DNA of 64,000 bases from Myxococcales bacterium (lineage in GTDB: Bacteria > Myxococcota_A > Polyangia > Haliangiales > Haliangiaceae), in NCBI GenBank assembly GCA_005779305.1, contig SXJR01000049.1, positions 1 to 64,000 of the forward strand. The letters run 5' to 3'. Positions 21,690-30,023 of this stretch are shown in pieces (position 1 is the stretch's first letter; each line of letters begins with the position of its first letter). Made by a program: the position numbers and the translations under genes. The notes below the pieces were generated by a model. It saw only the letters and a list, made by a program, of their open reading frames with translations, was not told the origin of the DNA and ran no database searches.

Positions 21690-22984
21690 CCCTTGCACTC
21701 CTTGGCGTCGGGCAGATCGACCGCCGGGACGCCGCGATGGGCGAACAGGGCCGCGCCCAGGGCGCCGGTGTAGATCGAGTCGTGGTGGACGTTGATGGTC
21801 CGCGCTCCGTAGTGGGCGAGCACCATGTCGCGCAGGGCCGCCACCGCCGCCGGGTTGCGCGCCACACCGCCGGTGAACGTCAGCTCCTCGCTCACCCCGC
21901 CCGAGCGGGCGAGCAGGCTCATGGCGCGGGTCACGATGGCACGGTGCAGGCCGGCCAGCACGTCCTCCCGCTTCTCGCCCACCGAGAGCAGATCGCGGAT
22001 CTCGGTGCCGGCGAACACCGTGCACGTCGAGGTGATGCGCGCCGGCCGCCGCGCGGTGAGCGCGAGCGGGCCGAGCTCGTGCAACCCCAGGGACAGCTCG
22101 TCGGCGATGTAGCCCAGGTAGCGGCCACAGCCGGCGGCGCAGCGATCATTCATCTGGAACGAGGTCACCAGTCCGACCTCGTCGATCTGGATGGCCTTGG
22201 TGTCCTGACCGCCGATGTCGAGCACCGTGCGGGTGCGGGGCAGCATGGCGTGGGCGCCGAGGCCATGGCACAGGATCTCGCTGCGGATGCAGTCACGCGG
22301 GAACGGCAGCCGGGCACGCCCGTAGCCGGTGCCGACGAAGCCGACCACGTCGAGCTCGGCCGCGGCCGCGTCGCGTCCCGCGGCGAGGGCCTGGTCGCGG
22401 CGGACGTCGTCGCGGAGCGCGCGCTCGACCGCGGCGGCGAAGACCTCGGCGAACCCGACGTCGAGGAGCTGGTTCTCGGCCTCGAGGATGGCGCGGTCGT
22501 ACACGCCGAGCACGCGCTCGAACTCGAGACCACCGCGCTGGCTCGACTCCTCGGCCAGGGCGTGAAAACGAGCGCCGACGATGTCGCGGAAGAAGGAGCC
22601 GCGGCTGCGGGCCTGGGCGTTGAACAGCTGCCCGGCCTCCTCGACCAGGCGAGACAGGATCAAGTCGATGGCCGGCACCAGCCGCGGGCCCTCGCCCGGC
22701 ACCGCCCGCGCCGTGTCGCGACAGATCTGGCGCAGGGCCTCCAGCCGGTAAAGGTCGGTACACACCCAGAACGACTCCGCCACTGCCGCGGCGTCGGCCC
22801 CGAGGTCGCGCAGGGCCAGTGCCAGCCGGGCGTCGGTCATCGCGTCGCGGCGGGCGATCTCCACGGCCACGTCGTAGTTGGACCGGGTGTTGGTGATGCC
22901 GCGGCCGACCACCCGTCCCTGGTCGTCGACCAGCACCGCCTTGCTGGTGGTCGACCCCAGGTCGACGCCGAGGTAGAGCTTCAT
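21677..22984 (-). CDS. bcrA: Benzoyl-CoA reductase subunit A (ATPase/Fe-S)
   Basis: This is the larger ATPase subunit of class I benzoyl-CoA reductase, of the 2-hydroxyacyl-CoA dehydratase activator family. The 435-residue protein has DLGSTTSK near residues 8-15, DIGGQDTKAIQ, the cluster segment NDRCAAGCGRYLG (about 278-290), TSTCTVFAGTEI, and the second phosphate loop FTGGVARN. The length agrees with the 49-kDa A subunit of Thauera aromatica, which is much longer than simple HAD activators. The start overlaps the bcrB stop as ATGA. The C-terminus ends in a CKGC-type tail. Confidence 0.9.
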   Translation of the reverse strand: MKLYLGVDLGSTTSKAVLVDDQGRVVGRGITNTRSNYDVAVEIARRDAMTDARLALALRDLGADAAAVAESFWVCTDLYRLEALRQICRDTARAVPGEGPRLVPAIDLILSRLVEEAGQLFNAQARSRGSFFRDIVGARFHALAEESSQRGGLEFERVLGVYDRAILEAENQLLDVGFAEVFAAAVERALRDDVRRDQALAAGRDAAAAELDVVGFVGTGYGRARLPFPRDCIRSEILCHGLGAHAMLPRTRTVLDIGGQDTKAIQIDEVGLVTSFQMNDRCAAGCGRYLGYIADELSLGLHELGPLALTARRPARITSTCTVFAGTEIRDLLSVGEKREDVLAGLHRAIVTRAMSLLARSGGVSEELTFTGGVARNPAAVAALRDMVLAHYGARTINVHHDSIYTGALGAALFAHRGVPAVDLPDAKECKGCSA

Positions 22985-24297
22985 GGCAGCACCTGGAGAT
23001 GAACGGGCGGGCGCGGCGCCGACCCACCGTCGCGCTTCCGCGCCGCCAGCATCTGCAAGTACGACTCGATCCGGTTCTTGATGTTGGCCTGACCGTAGTA
23101 GCGAGCGTCGACCAGATCGGACTCGATGAAGCCACCGGGGATGCCGGTGAGGCGCTCGACCTCACGCAGCATGTGGAGCTGCCCGGCCGAGAACGAGTTG
23201 CAGCTCTTCACCGAGTGGATGACGAAGCCGTCGGCCTCGTACTCCGACACCATGTCGGCGAGGATCCGGCTGCGCTGCGGCAGCGGCAGGTTGGTGTAAC
23301 AGGACAGACAGTAGTCGGCGAGCGACTCGAGCGGCCGCGACGGATCGTGGCGGAAGCCACGCTCGTAGCTACCGCCGACCTGGGTGTAGGTCGACGCCAC
23401 GGCGACCGCGCCCTCGTCGTAGAAGATCTTCCAGAAGTCGCGGAACGAGGTCCAGTTGGGCGGGCCCTCGACCACCAGCCGGAAGCGCTCGTCCAGCAAC
23501 GGTCCGCCGGGGGTGGTCGGTCCGACCCCGGCGGTGAGGCGGGCCTCGACCTCGCCACGCAGGGTGGCGTAGTAGCGGCAGGCCTCCTCGCTGCCGCGGA
23601 ACGACGTGAAGATCGGGCCGATGTAGTAGACCCCGCCGAAGTAGGCATCGATGGGCGACGGCCGGTTGCGCGCCGAATGAAACACCCAGGCCAGATCCTC
23701 CTCGGCGCGCCGCGAGCGCGCCAAGAGCTCGCTGAGGCGGTCGAGGTCGAGGCGCTTGCCGCTGACCTTCTCCAGCTTGGGGATGACCTCGCGCTGGAGC
23801 TGCTCGACGACGTAGGCCCGCATCGCGTCGGTGACGTTGCCGTCCCCGACATAGGGCACGTGCAGCATCGCGACCTCGCACTGGTACTGGTCGCGCAGGA
23901 GCTCGAACCACTTCATGAACGTGAAGCAGCCGGTGAACGACAGCAGCAACAGATCGGGCGGCGGGATGGTGTCGCCGGTGGGGCCGACGTTGCCCTTCAT
24001 CAGCATGCCGAGGTCGCACTTGACGTAGCTGCAGACGTCCTCCGAGTGCCCCGCCCGCTCGGCCTCGCGGATGAAGCCCCCTGACCGCTGCCGCATCGCC
24101 GACTGCAGCGCGTTGACCTCGGGATAGACCGGCGCCACGTCGAGCGCCGACATCAGCTCGACCAGGTTGCCGGGCACGAAGCTGTAGACCACGGGACGCT
24201 TCTCGTCCCGGGCCCGGGCCAGACGCGCGAAGTAGCCGGCGAGCAGCTCCTTCTGCGCCTCCATCGAGGCCTCCTTCTCGACGACCGAGTCGCTCAT
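22981..24297 (-). CDS. bcrB: Benzoyl-CoA reductase subunit B
   Basis: BcrB is one of the two substrate-reducing subunits of class I benzoyl-CoA reductase, related to the 2-hydroxyacyl-CoA dehydratase D-component. It helps bind a [4Fe-4S] cluster at the active site. The 438-residue sequence shows the family's cysteine positions (CSYVKCDLG, DYCLSCYTN and SVKSCNSFSAGQ) and PGNLVELMSALDVAPVYPE near the N-terminus. It overlaps both bcrC and bcrA by four bases (ATGA). The frame remains open far upstream of 24297, but that part is a shadow of bcrC and dch. Confidence 0.9.
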   Translation of the reverse strand: MSDSVVEKEASMEAQKELLAGYFARLARARDEKRPVVYSFVPGNLVELMSALDVAPVYPEVNALQSAMRQRSGGFIREAERAGHSEDVCSYVKCDLGMLMKGNVGPTGDTIPPPDLLLLSFTGCFTFMKWFELLRDQYQCEVAMLHVPYVGDGNVTDAMRAYVVEQLQREVIPKLEKVSGKRLDLDRLSELLARSRRAEEDLAWVFHSARNRPSPIDAYFGGVYYIGPIFTSFRGSEEACRYYATLRGEVEARLTAGVGPTTPGGPLLDERFRLVVEGPPNWTSFRDFWKIFYDEGAVAVASTYTQVGGSYERGFRHDPSRPLESLADYCLSCYTNLPLPQRSRILADMVSEYEADGFVIHSVKSCNSFSAGQLHMLREVERLTGIPGGFIESDLVDARYYGQANIKNRIESYLQMLAARKRDGGSAPRPPVHLQVLP

Positions 24298-25466
24298 GCG
24301 GTCCCCCACAGCTTGACGGAGTCGGCGAAGGTGCCGGCCTGCTCGCGGATCGACTGGAACTGGCCGGTGTTTTCGGAATACTTGAACGACGTGTACGGGA
24401 TCGCGTGCTGGTCGAGCACGCGGGTGAGTCGCGGCTGATCGAGCAGCGCCGGATCGCAGAACGACGGCGCGGCGAACAGCACCCCGTCGGCGCGGTGGTG
24501 CCGGACCCGTTCGACCAGGGCCCGACCGGCGCTCGCATGCTGGTCGTAACGAACGGCCGACGGGCGGCTGGCGCGCAGCCAGGCCAGGACGATCGCCGTC
24601 ATGGGATCGTCGGCGGCGCCGACCTCGGGATCGGGCCCGCACGGTTCGACGCCAAGGGTGAGATCGTCGTCGACGATGTAGCAGCCCGCGCGCTCGGCCG
24701 CGCGCAGGAGCGCCCGCGGCGGCTGCTCGCAGAAGGCTCCGACCAGGCACACCCGGATGCGATCCTCGGGCCGTCGGCCGCGAGCCAGCGCCGCGGCGAT
24801 GTAGGCGCGGGCCAGCGCCGTCCACGCCGGCGGCGGCATGCTGTCGGCGGCCCGGCGCAGGAGATAGACCTCGTCGATGGGCAGGTTCCACGGCTGCTCG
24901 CAGCGCGCCGCGGCCAGCTCGCGGGCCGCGGCGTGGGCGTCGGAGACGTCGGCGATCGCGGCGTGCAGGCGCGCGCCGGTGGCCTTGACGCCGGCCAGGG
25001 CGCAGAGCTCGCCGTACAGGATGGTGAGCTCGTGGTGCAGATAGGCCGCGGCGCTGGCCGGCTCCGCGGTCTGCGGCGGATCCATGAAACGGACCACGTG
25101 CTGCGGGAACGTGGACTGCCAGACCCCGGACAGGTTGCGGATGACGTCGCAGGTGTTGGGGAAGATCATGCCGTCGAGCACGTCGAGGTGGCCGAGCAGC
25201 CCGAGCTCCAGCGTCGAGCGCGGCAGGTGGCAGATGTACGACTGGTAGAAGGCGTCGCCGCGGATGGTCTCGAGGCGATCGCCGCCGCCGCGCACGAACA
25301 CCGGCAAGGCGCCGGCCGCCCACAGGACCTCGCGGGGCGCGAACACCGGCAGACAGCCGAAGGCGAGCCGGTTCGGCGCCGCCTGCTTCCAGGCCCGGAC
25401 GTGCTCGAGGGCGATGTCGTCGAACCGGGCCTCGAGCTCGCCGACGATGGTGTCGATGGACGTCAC
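24294..25466 (-). CDS. bcrC: Benzoyl-CoA reductase subunit C
   Basis: BcrC is the second substrate-side subunit. The 390-residue protein carries FGCLPVFAPREVLWAAGALPV (motif split here by family variation), FPNTCDVIRNLSG with a likely cluster cysteine, a central acidic region reading YIVDDDLTLGVEP, and the C-terminal SFKYSENTGQFQ. Length fits the 44-kDa C subunit. The gene order dch-bcrC-bcrB-bcrA-bcrD matches Thauera-type clusters, and each junction overlaps. Confidence 0.88.
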   Translation of the reverse strand: MTSIDTIVGELEARFDDIALEHVRAWKQAAPNRLAFGCLPVFAPREVLWAAGALPVFVRGGGDRLETIRGDAFYQSYICHLPRSTLELGLLGHLDVLDGMIFPNTCDVIRNLSGVWQSTFPQHVVRFMDPPQTAEPASAAAYLHHELTILYGELCALAGVKATGARLHAAIADVSDAHAAARELAAARCEQPWNLPIDEVYLLRRAADSMPPPAWTALARAYIAAALARGRRPEDRIRVCLVGAFCEQPPRALLRAAERAGCYIVDDDLTLGVEPCGPDPEVGAADDPMTAIVLAWLRASRPSAVRYDQHASAGRALVERVRHHRADGVLFAAPSFCDPALLDQPRLTRVLDQHAIPYTSFKYSENTGQFQSIREQAGTFADSVKLWGTA

Positions 25467-26248
25467 TGGTGCTCCCAGCGCGGCGCGCGCTTGTCGATGA
25501 AGGCGCGAACGCCCTCCTCGGCGTCATGGGTCGAAGCGAGCTCGTCGGCGTAGAGCCGCTCGAGCGTGGGCAGCAGCTCGGCGAGGTCGCGGCGCAGTCC
25601 GGCGCGCGCGGCGCGCGTCGCCAGCCGCAGCGAGCTGGCGCTGTGCGGCACCAGGTTGGCGCGGATCCACGCCGCGGCCGCCGCCTCGGGATCGTCGGCA
25701 AGATCGTCGACCAGCCCGAGGTCGCGGGCGACGGTCGCATCGATGACACGCCCCGACAGCAGCAGGTCCTCGGCTCGGGCCTGACCCAGCCGCCGCGGCA
25801 GGAGCAGCGACGCCACCGGCGCCAGCGCCCCCAGCCGGATCTCGGGCTGGCCGAGCTGGGCGCCGGGGTGGGCCACGAGGCGGGTCGCGAGCGAGACCAC
25901 CTCGAGCCCGCCGCCCAGGCAGTGACCACGCACGGCGGCGACGATGGGCAGATCACACGCGACCAGCGCGCCGATGGTGCGATGAAAGCGCGCCAGCATG
26001 ACGGCGACATGGGCGCGACCGTGCTCGGGCACCGAGGCGCCGACCGAGAAGTTGGGTCCCTCGGCGGTGATCAGGATGGCGCGGGCCAGGCGGTGGACCG
26101 GGCTGGCCGCCGCCGCAGCGAGCTCGGCGATCAGGTCGAGCGCCGGCCCGTCGAGCAGGTTGCGCGGCGGGCGCGCCAGGCGCAGCTCGACGAAGGCGCC
26201 GTCGTCGCGCGCGACCAGCGAGACCGCCGGCGTGGTCAGGTCAGCCAT
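25463..26248 (-). CDS. dch: Cyclohexa-1,5-diene-1-carbonyl-CoA hydratase
   Basis: This 261-residue crotonase-family enzyme adds water to the dienoyl-CoA made by benzoyl-CoA reductase. The oxyanion-hole segments are visible as GPNFSVGASVPEH and RGHCLGGGLEVVSL. The assignment to Dch rather than a general enoyl-CoA hydratase rests on its place between had and bcrC in the operon and on the ASVPEH loop, which fits Dch in my judgement. It overlaps had by 8 nt and bcrC by 4 nt. Confidence 0.85.
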   Translation of the reverse strand: MADLTTPAVSLVARDDGAFVELRLARPPRNLLDGPALDLIAELAAAAASPVHRLARAILITAEGPNFSVGASVPEHGRAHVAVMLARFHRTIGALVACDLPIVAAVRGHCLGGGLEVVSLATRLVAHPGAQLGQPEIRLGALAPVASLLLPRRLGQARAEDLLLSGRVIDATVARDLGLVDDLADDPEAAAAAWIRANLVPHSASSLRLATRAARAGLRRDLAELLPTLERLYADELASTHDAEEGVRAFIDKRAPRWEHQ

Positions 26249-27275
26249 GGGGCACCAGCACCGGTCGGTGGTCGAGCTCGTGACGGTGGAGGCGCGCGAG
26301 GACGTCGGGGGCGTCGCGCAGCGCGTGGCGACCCACGGCGCTCGCGACGTCGATCTTGCCGGCCAGCACCATGGCCAGGGCCTCGCCGTACAGCGACGGA
26401 TCGGCGCCCCAGTTGCCGTAGGCCTCGGCGTCGAGCGCCATCAGGTTCGACAGGCGTAGCGGCACGACCTCGGGGGTGAAGCCGACCACGGCCAGCTTGC
26501 CGCCGCGGGTGAGCAGCCCGAACGCGACCAGCTGGCCGGCCGGGGTGCCGGAGCACTCGAACACGTGCCAGCCGGCGTCGGCGATGGCGAGGTTCGCCGC
26601 CGCGCTGCGCCGGGCCACCTCCTTGCGCGCGCCCTTGGCCTCGAGCTCGCGGCCGTCGATCGCGAGCACCGCGCCGTGGTGGCGGGCGCGCGCCAGGCGC
26701 GCGGCTGCGACGTCGATGGCGATCACGACGGCGCCGAGCGCGGCGGCGATCTCGACGAGGAACCCGCCCACCCCGCCGGCGCCGACGACGATCGCCACGT
26801 CGCCGGCGGCCAGCCCGGTGCGACGAACGGCCTGCAGCGGTGTGGTGACGGCGTCCGCGATCGCGGCCAGCCGCCACGGCTCGGCGACCTCGGGCACCGG
26901 CGTCAGCCAGCGCTCCGGCACCTGCACGTGGGTCGCGAAGCCGCCGTCGTGGTGATTGCCGGGCATCAGCGCCGCGGCGCACGACGTCGGACGTCCCCGA
27001 CGACACGCCACGCACTCACCGCACGGGCTCACCGCCGGGACCAGCACCAGCCCGCGGTCGGCGACGCGACCGATGATCTCGTGACCGAGCACCAGCGGAC
27101 CCTTGTGGGCCGGCGCCACGCCGTCGTAGAGGTAGCCGAGATCGGTATGGCAGACGCCACATCCGACGACCTCGACCGTGACCTGCCCTGGCGGCGGCGG
27201 CGGAAGTGGTTCCTCGAACCACACCAGCTCGCCGGGCCCGGTCATCCGCCAGCCTGCGCGCCTCACCTCGCTCAT
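26241..27275 (-). CDS. had: 6-hydroxycyclohex-1-ene-1-carbonyl-CoA dehydrogenase
   Basis: This zinc-dependent, NAD-linked alcohol dehydrogenase oxidises the product of Dch to 6-oxocyclohex-1-ene-1-carbonyl-CoA. The 344-residue protein has catalytic zinc ligands in GVCHTD (Cys42) and GHE (64-66), structural zinc cysteines 85, 88, 91 and 99, and a GAGGVGGF nucleotide-binding loop. It is the first gene of the had-dch-bcrCBAD-hcrCA operon. An FNR-type box lies 41.5 nt upstream of its ATG, and TAGAGT sits at -13 to -8, which implies a leaderless transcript. Confidence 0.88.
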   Translation of the reverse strand: MSEVRRAGWRMTGPGELVWFEEPLPPPPPGQVTVEVVGCGVCHTDLGYLYDGVAPAHKGPLVLGHEIIGRVADRGLVLVPAVSPCGECVACRRGRPTSCAAALMPGNHHDGGFATHVQVPERWLTPVPEVAEPWRLAAIADAVTTPLQAVRRTGLAAGDVAIVVGAGGVGGFLVEIAAALGAVVIAIDVAAARLARARHHGAVLAIDGRELEAKGARKEVARRSAAANLAIADAGWHVFECSGTPAGQLVAFGLLTRGGKLAVVGFTPEVVPLRLSNLMALDAEAYGNWGADPSLYGEALAMVLAGKIDVASAVGRHALRDAPDVLARLHRHELDHRPVLVPHG

Positions 27276-27308
27276 GAGGCGAACTCTAGGAGCCGCGCGT
27301 GCCGCCTA

Positions 27309-27324
27309 CTTGACCGGCATCAAG
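27309..27324 (-). promoter_or_regulatory. FNR-type box for the had-bcr-hcr operon
   Basis: cTTGACcggcATCAAg has its centre 41.5 nt from the ATG of had. TAGAGT lies 28.5 nt downstream of the centre, as expected for a -10 element of a class II promoter. This single site would control ten leftward genes. Confidence 0.75.
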
Positions 27325-27381
27325 TGGACCACTGCGTTCTCGAGCACGTCCCTGGCGACAGGCGATCGAATCGACGTCGGC

Positions 27382-27397
27382 CTTGATCGCGATCAAG
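27382..27397 (+). promoter_or_regulatory. FNR-type box for oah
   Basis: cTTGATcgcgATCAAg is a perfect palindrome that equals the E. coli FNR consensus TTGAT-N4-ATCAA. Its centre lies 41.5 nt from the ATG of oah. The expected -10 position contains TACCCA, a weak match. Confidence 0.8.
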
Positions 27398-27430
27398 TCC
27401 ACGATCCTGCCCCGGCGGTACCCAGGTCCC

Positions 27431-28516
27431 ATGTACGACCACGATCTCGTGCCCGGCTTCGCGTTCAAGCACGTCCGCGTCGAGCGCCGCCCCGTCTTCG
27501 ACCCTCGGGGCGCGACCGTCGAGGGTCTGCACAACCTCTGGATCGTGCTCAACAACGAACCCGAGCTGAACTCGTACACCACCGAGACGATCAAGGAGGT
27601 GATCCTGGCTTTCCGCCACGCCAGCAACGATCGCGCCGCGGTGTGCGCGGTCTTCACCGGCGCCGGCCATCGCGCCTTCTGTGCCGGCGGCAACACCCGC
27701 GAGTACGCCACCCGCTACGCCGGCCACAGCGGCGAGTACCGCCAGTACATGCGCCTGTTCAACGACATGGTCTCGGCCATCCTCGCCTGCGACAAGCCGG
27801 TGATCTGCCGGGTCAACGGCATGCGTGTCGGCGGCGGCCAGGAGATCGGGATGGCGTGCGACTTCTCGGTGGCGTCGGACCTGGCCCGCTTCGGTCAGGT
27901 CGGGCCCAAACACGGGTCGGCCCCGGACGGCGGCGCCACCGACTTCCTCCACCTCTACGTCGGCATCGAGCACGCGCTGCTGTCGTGCACCACCGCCGCC
28001 GGCCTTTGGAGCGCCCACAAGGCCATGCGCCTCGGCCTGCTCACCGAGATCGCGCCGGTGGTGCGGATCGACGGCACGCTGGTGACCAACCCGCTGGTCG
28101 AGACCTCGCGCTGGATCGACGAGCGGGGCCAGATCGTCTACGGGGAACCGCTCAGCGGTGACGCGCTCGCCGCCGGCAAGGCGCTCCTCGCCCGGGGCAC
28201 GATCGATCTCGGCGAGCTCGACCGCGCCGTCGACCGCCTCACCACCAAGCTCATGATGACGTTCCCCGACTGCACGCTCAAGACCATCGAGAGCCTGCGC
28301 AAGAAGAAGCTCCAGCACTGGGACGCGAACAAGGAGCAGAGCCGCGCCTGGCTGTCGCTCAACATGATGACCGAGGCCAAGGCCGGCTTCCGCGCCTTCG
28401 AGTCTGGCGGCAGCCGCGAGGTCGACTTCATCGCCCTGCGCCGCCACCTCGCCGCCGGGTCGACGTGGGAGGGCTCGGACCTCGAGACCGCGATCATGCC
28501 GCGCCCGGCCCGCTGA
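27431..28516 (+). CDS. oah: 6-oxocyclohex-1-ene-1-carbonyl-CoA hydrolase
   Basis: Oah (also called BamA) adds water twice and opens the ring hydrolytically, giving 3-hydroxypimelyl-CoA. The 361-residue crotonase-family protein has the N-terminal HDLVPGF segment, GAGHRAFCAGGNTREYATRY, the oxyanion loop RVNGMRVGGGQEIGMACDFS, and the following GPKHGSAPDGGATDFL. It is longer than ordinary enoyl-CoA hydratases, as Oah proteins are. The ATG at 27431 is preferred over an upstream ATG at 27383, which lies inside the FNR box. It is transcribed away from had. Confidence 0.93.
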   Translation: MYDHDLVPGFAFKHVRVERRPVFDPRGATVEGLHNLWIVLNNEPELNSYTTETIKEVILAFRHASNDRAAVCAVFTGAGHRAFCAGGNTREYATRYAGHSGEYRQYMRLFNDMVSAILACDKPVICRVNGMRVGGGQEIGMACDFSVASDLARFGQVGPKHGSAPDGGATDFLHLYVGIEHALLSCTTAAGLWSAHKAMRLGLLTEIAPVVRIDGTLVTNPLVETSRWIDERGQIVYGEPLSGDALAAGKALLARGTIDLGELDRAVDRLTTKLMMTFPDCTLKTIESLRKKKLQHWDANKEQSRAWLSLNMMTEAKAGFRAFESGGSREVDFIALRRHLAAGSTWEGSDLETAIMPRPAR

Positions 28517-29944
28517 TCAGCCCTCCAGGTACGAGATCACGTCGGCCGCGCTGTAGCGGGTGCGGCCGCGGAGGAAGTCGGCGATGAGCATCAGGTCGTC
28601 GCCGCTGGTGACCAGCGGTGGCTCGAGCGCGCCGGAGGAGCGCACCTGTCCAAGCCCGATCGTCGCCATCAGCGAATTGCACAGACAGCGCCGGCCGACC
28701 GTGTCCTCGCGCTTGCCGCCCTTGGCGACGTAGGTCTCCACCGGTTCGCCCGAGCAACGGTAGCCGATCGTGCCGTCGGCGTCGGCGTAGGCGACGCGCA
28801 GGTAGCCGAGGTCACACACGCGCTCGCGGGCGACCCCGGCGGCGGGATCCTCGGCCCACTGCACGACCTTGAAGGGATAGCCGGTCGGCGACGCATGGGC
28901 GTCGGTCTGGACCGTGACCTCGCCGTACCTCGCGCGAGCGAGCACCGAAGTCTTGAGCTCGTCGGCCATCCCTGACTCGTCGCAGAACGCGAACAGGGTT
29001 CCGACCTGGATCCCGGCCGCCCCCGCGGCGAGCGCCGCCGTCAGGCGATCGGGGTGACCGGTGCCGCCGGCGAGCCAGAATGGAAGGCCGAGCTCGCGCA
29101 GCTTGGCGAGGTCGACCTCGTCGCGTGGACCGTAGATCGGCTCGCCGCGCTCGTTCCAGCGTGGCTCGCCGCGGGGCGGTGCGTTGTGGCCACCCGCGAC
29201 CGGGGCCTCGACCACGAAGCCGTCGACGCGCCCGCTGGCCTTGCGCGCCAGCATCATCGCCAGCGAGTTGCTGGCCACGATCGCGAGGAATCGTGGACGC
29301 CGCAGCACCGGCGGATTGCGCTGCCAGTGGTGCGCTGGGTCGAACTTCACCTGCGCGGTGACGCCGTCGGGGAGCTGCTCGACGTCGAGGCGGAGGGCAC
29401 ACGCGCGATGCTCGGCGAGCGCGTCGAGCGCGCCCGGGATCTCGCGCGGGATGCCGGCCCCCATCAGCACGTAGTCAACGCCGGCGAGCATCGCGCCGTA
29501 GAGCGTGGCCAGGGTGGGCAACTGGATCTTGGTCAGGAGGTTGATGCCGATGAGGCCGTCGTGGCCGTGTTTGGCCAGGCTGACCTCGACGAAGGCAGCG
29601 AGGATCGCCACCTGCTGGCGGGCCAGGTTCATCTCGTGACGGTGCATCGGCAGGAGCTGGTACGCCTCGCCGGGCGCGCGACCGCCGGCGCGGTAGTGGC
29701 GCCGCAGCACCGCCTCGGCGACTCCGTCGATCGGGAACTCCGCCATGGCGCGCTGCAGGTGCCCGCCAGGATCTCCATCCTGGAGGCGACGCACCATCGT
29801 GGTCTCGCAACCGGTGCCGGACACCACCCCGAGATGCCCGCGGCGCGCGACGGCGCGGGCCAGCTGCCAGCTCGAGACTCCGACCCCCATCCCGCCCTGG
29901 ATGATCACGGGAAGGGCTTGCACCTCGCTCGGTAGAATTCCCAT
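28517..29944 (-). CDS. Nitronate monooxygenase/PfaD-like FMN TIM-barrel enzyme
   Basis: The 475-residue protein has the 2-nitropropane dioxygenase fold: an N-terminal VIIQGGMGVGVSSWQLARAV segment, a central EAPVAGGHNAPPRG motif and an FMN-phosphate loop near LAGGTGHPDRL. The C-terminus has an additional cysteine-containing region (GYRCSGEP; RRCLCNSL), which resembles the PfaD-type subgroup. Substrates of this group range from nitronates to enoyl intermediates. It has its own FNR-type box and lies tail-to-tail with oah, so I infer a role in anaerobic aromatic or acyl-CoA redox chemistry. The ATG at 29944 is chosen over one at 29953 because of the box spacing. Confidence 0.7.
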   Translation of the reverse strand: MGILPSEVQALPVIIQGGMGVGVSSWQLARAVARRGHLGVVSGTGCETTMVRRLQDGDPGGHLQRAMAEFPIDGVAEAVLRRHYRAGGRAPGEAYQLLPMHRHEMNLARQQVAILAAFVEVSLAKHGHDGLIGINLLTKIQLPTLATLYGAMLAGVDYVLMGAGIPREIPGALDALAEHRACALRLDVEQLPDGVTAQVKFDPAHHWQRNPPVLRRPRFLAIVASNSLAMMLARKASGRVDGFVVEAPVAGGHNAPPRGEPRWNERGEPIYGPRDEVDLAKLRELGLPFWLAGGTGHPDRLTAALAAGAAGIQVGTLFAFCDESGMADELKTSVLARARYGEVTVQTDAHASPTGYPFKVVQWAEDPAAGVARERVCDLGYLRVAYADADGTIGYRCSGEPVETYVAKGGKREDTVGRRCLCNSLMATIGLGQVRSSGALEPPLVTSGDDLMLIADFLRGRTRYSAADVISYLEG

Positions 29945-29978
29945 GAACGGCACCCTAGGTGGTCCGCGACGGCGTCAA

Positions 29979-29994
29979 GTTGACGGGGGTCAAG
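29979..29994 (-). promoter_or_regulatory. FNR-type box for the nitronate-monooxygenase-like gene
   Basis: tTTGACgggggTCAAg contains the pattern TTGAC-N4-GTCAA at 29980-29993. The centre is 42.5 nt from the ATG at 29944, and TAGGGT sits at -13 to -8. Confidence 0.7.
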
Positions 29995-30023
29995 AGGCGA
30001 GCCCGCCGCGGTCGCCACCACGA

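Noticed and set aside
22981-26010. A 1,009-residue fusion of bcrB with upstream sequence
   Set aside because: The upstream part is an out-of-frame shadow of bcrC and dch; bcrB starts at 24297 in an ATGA overlap with the bcrC stop.
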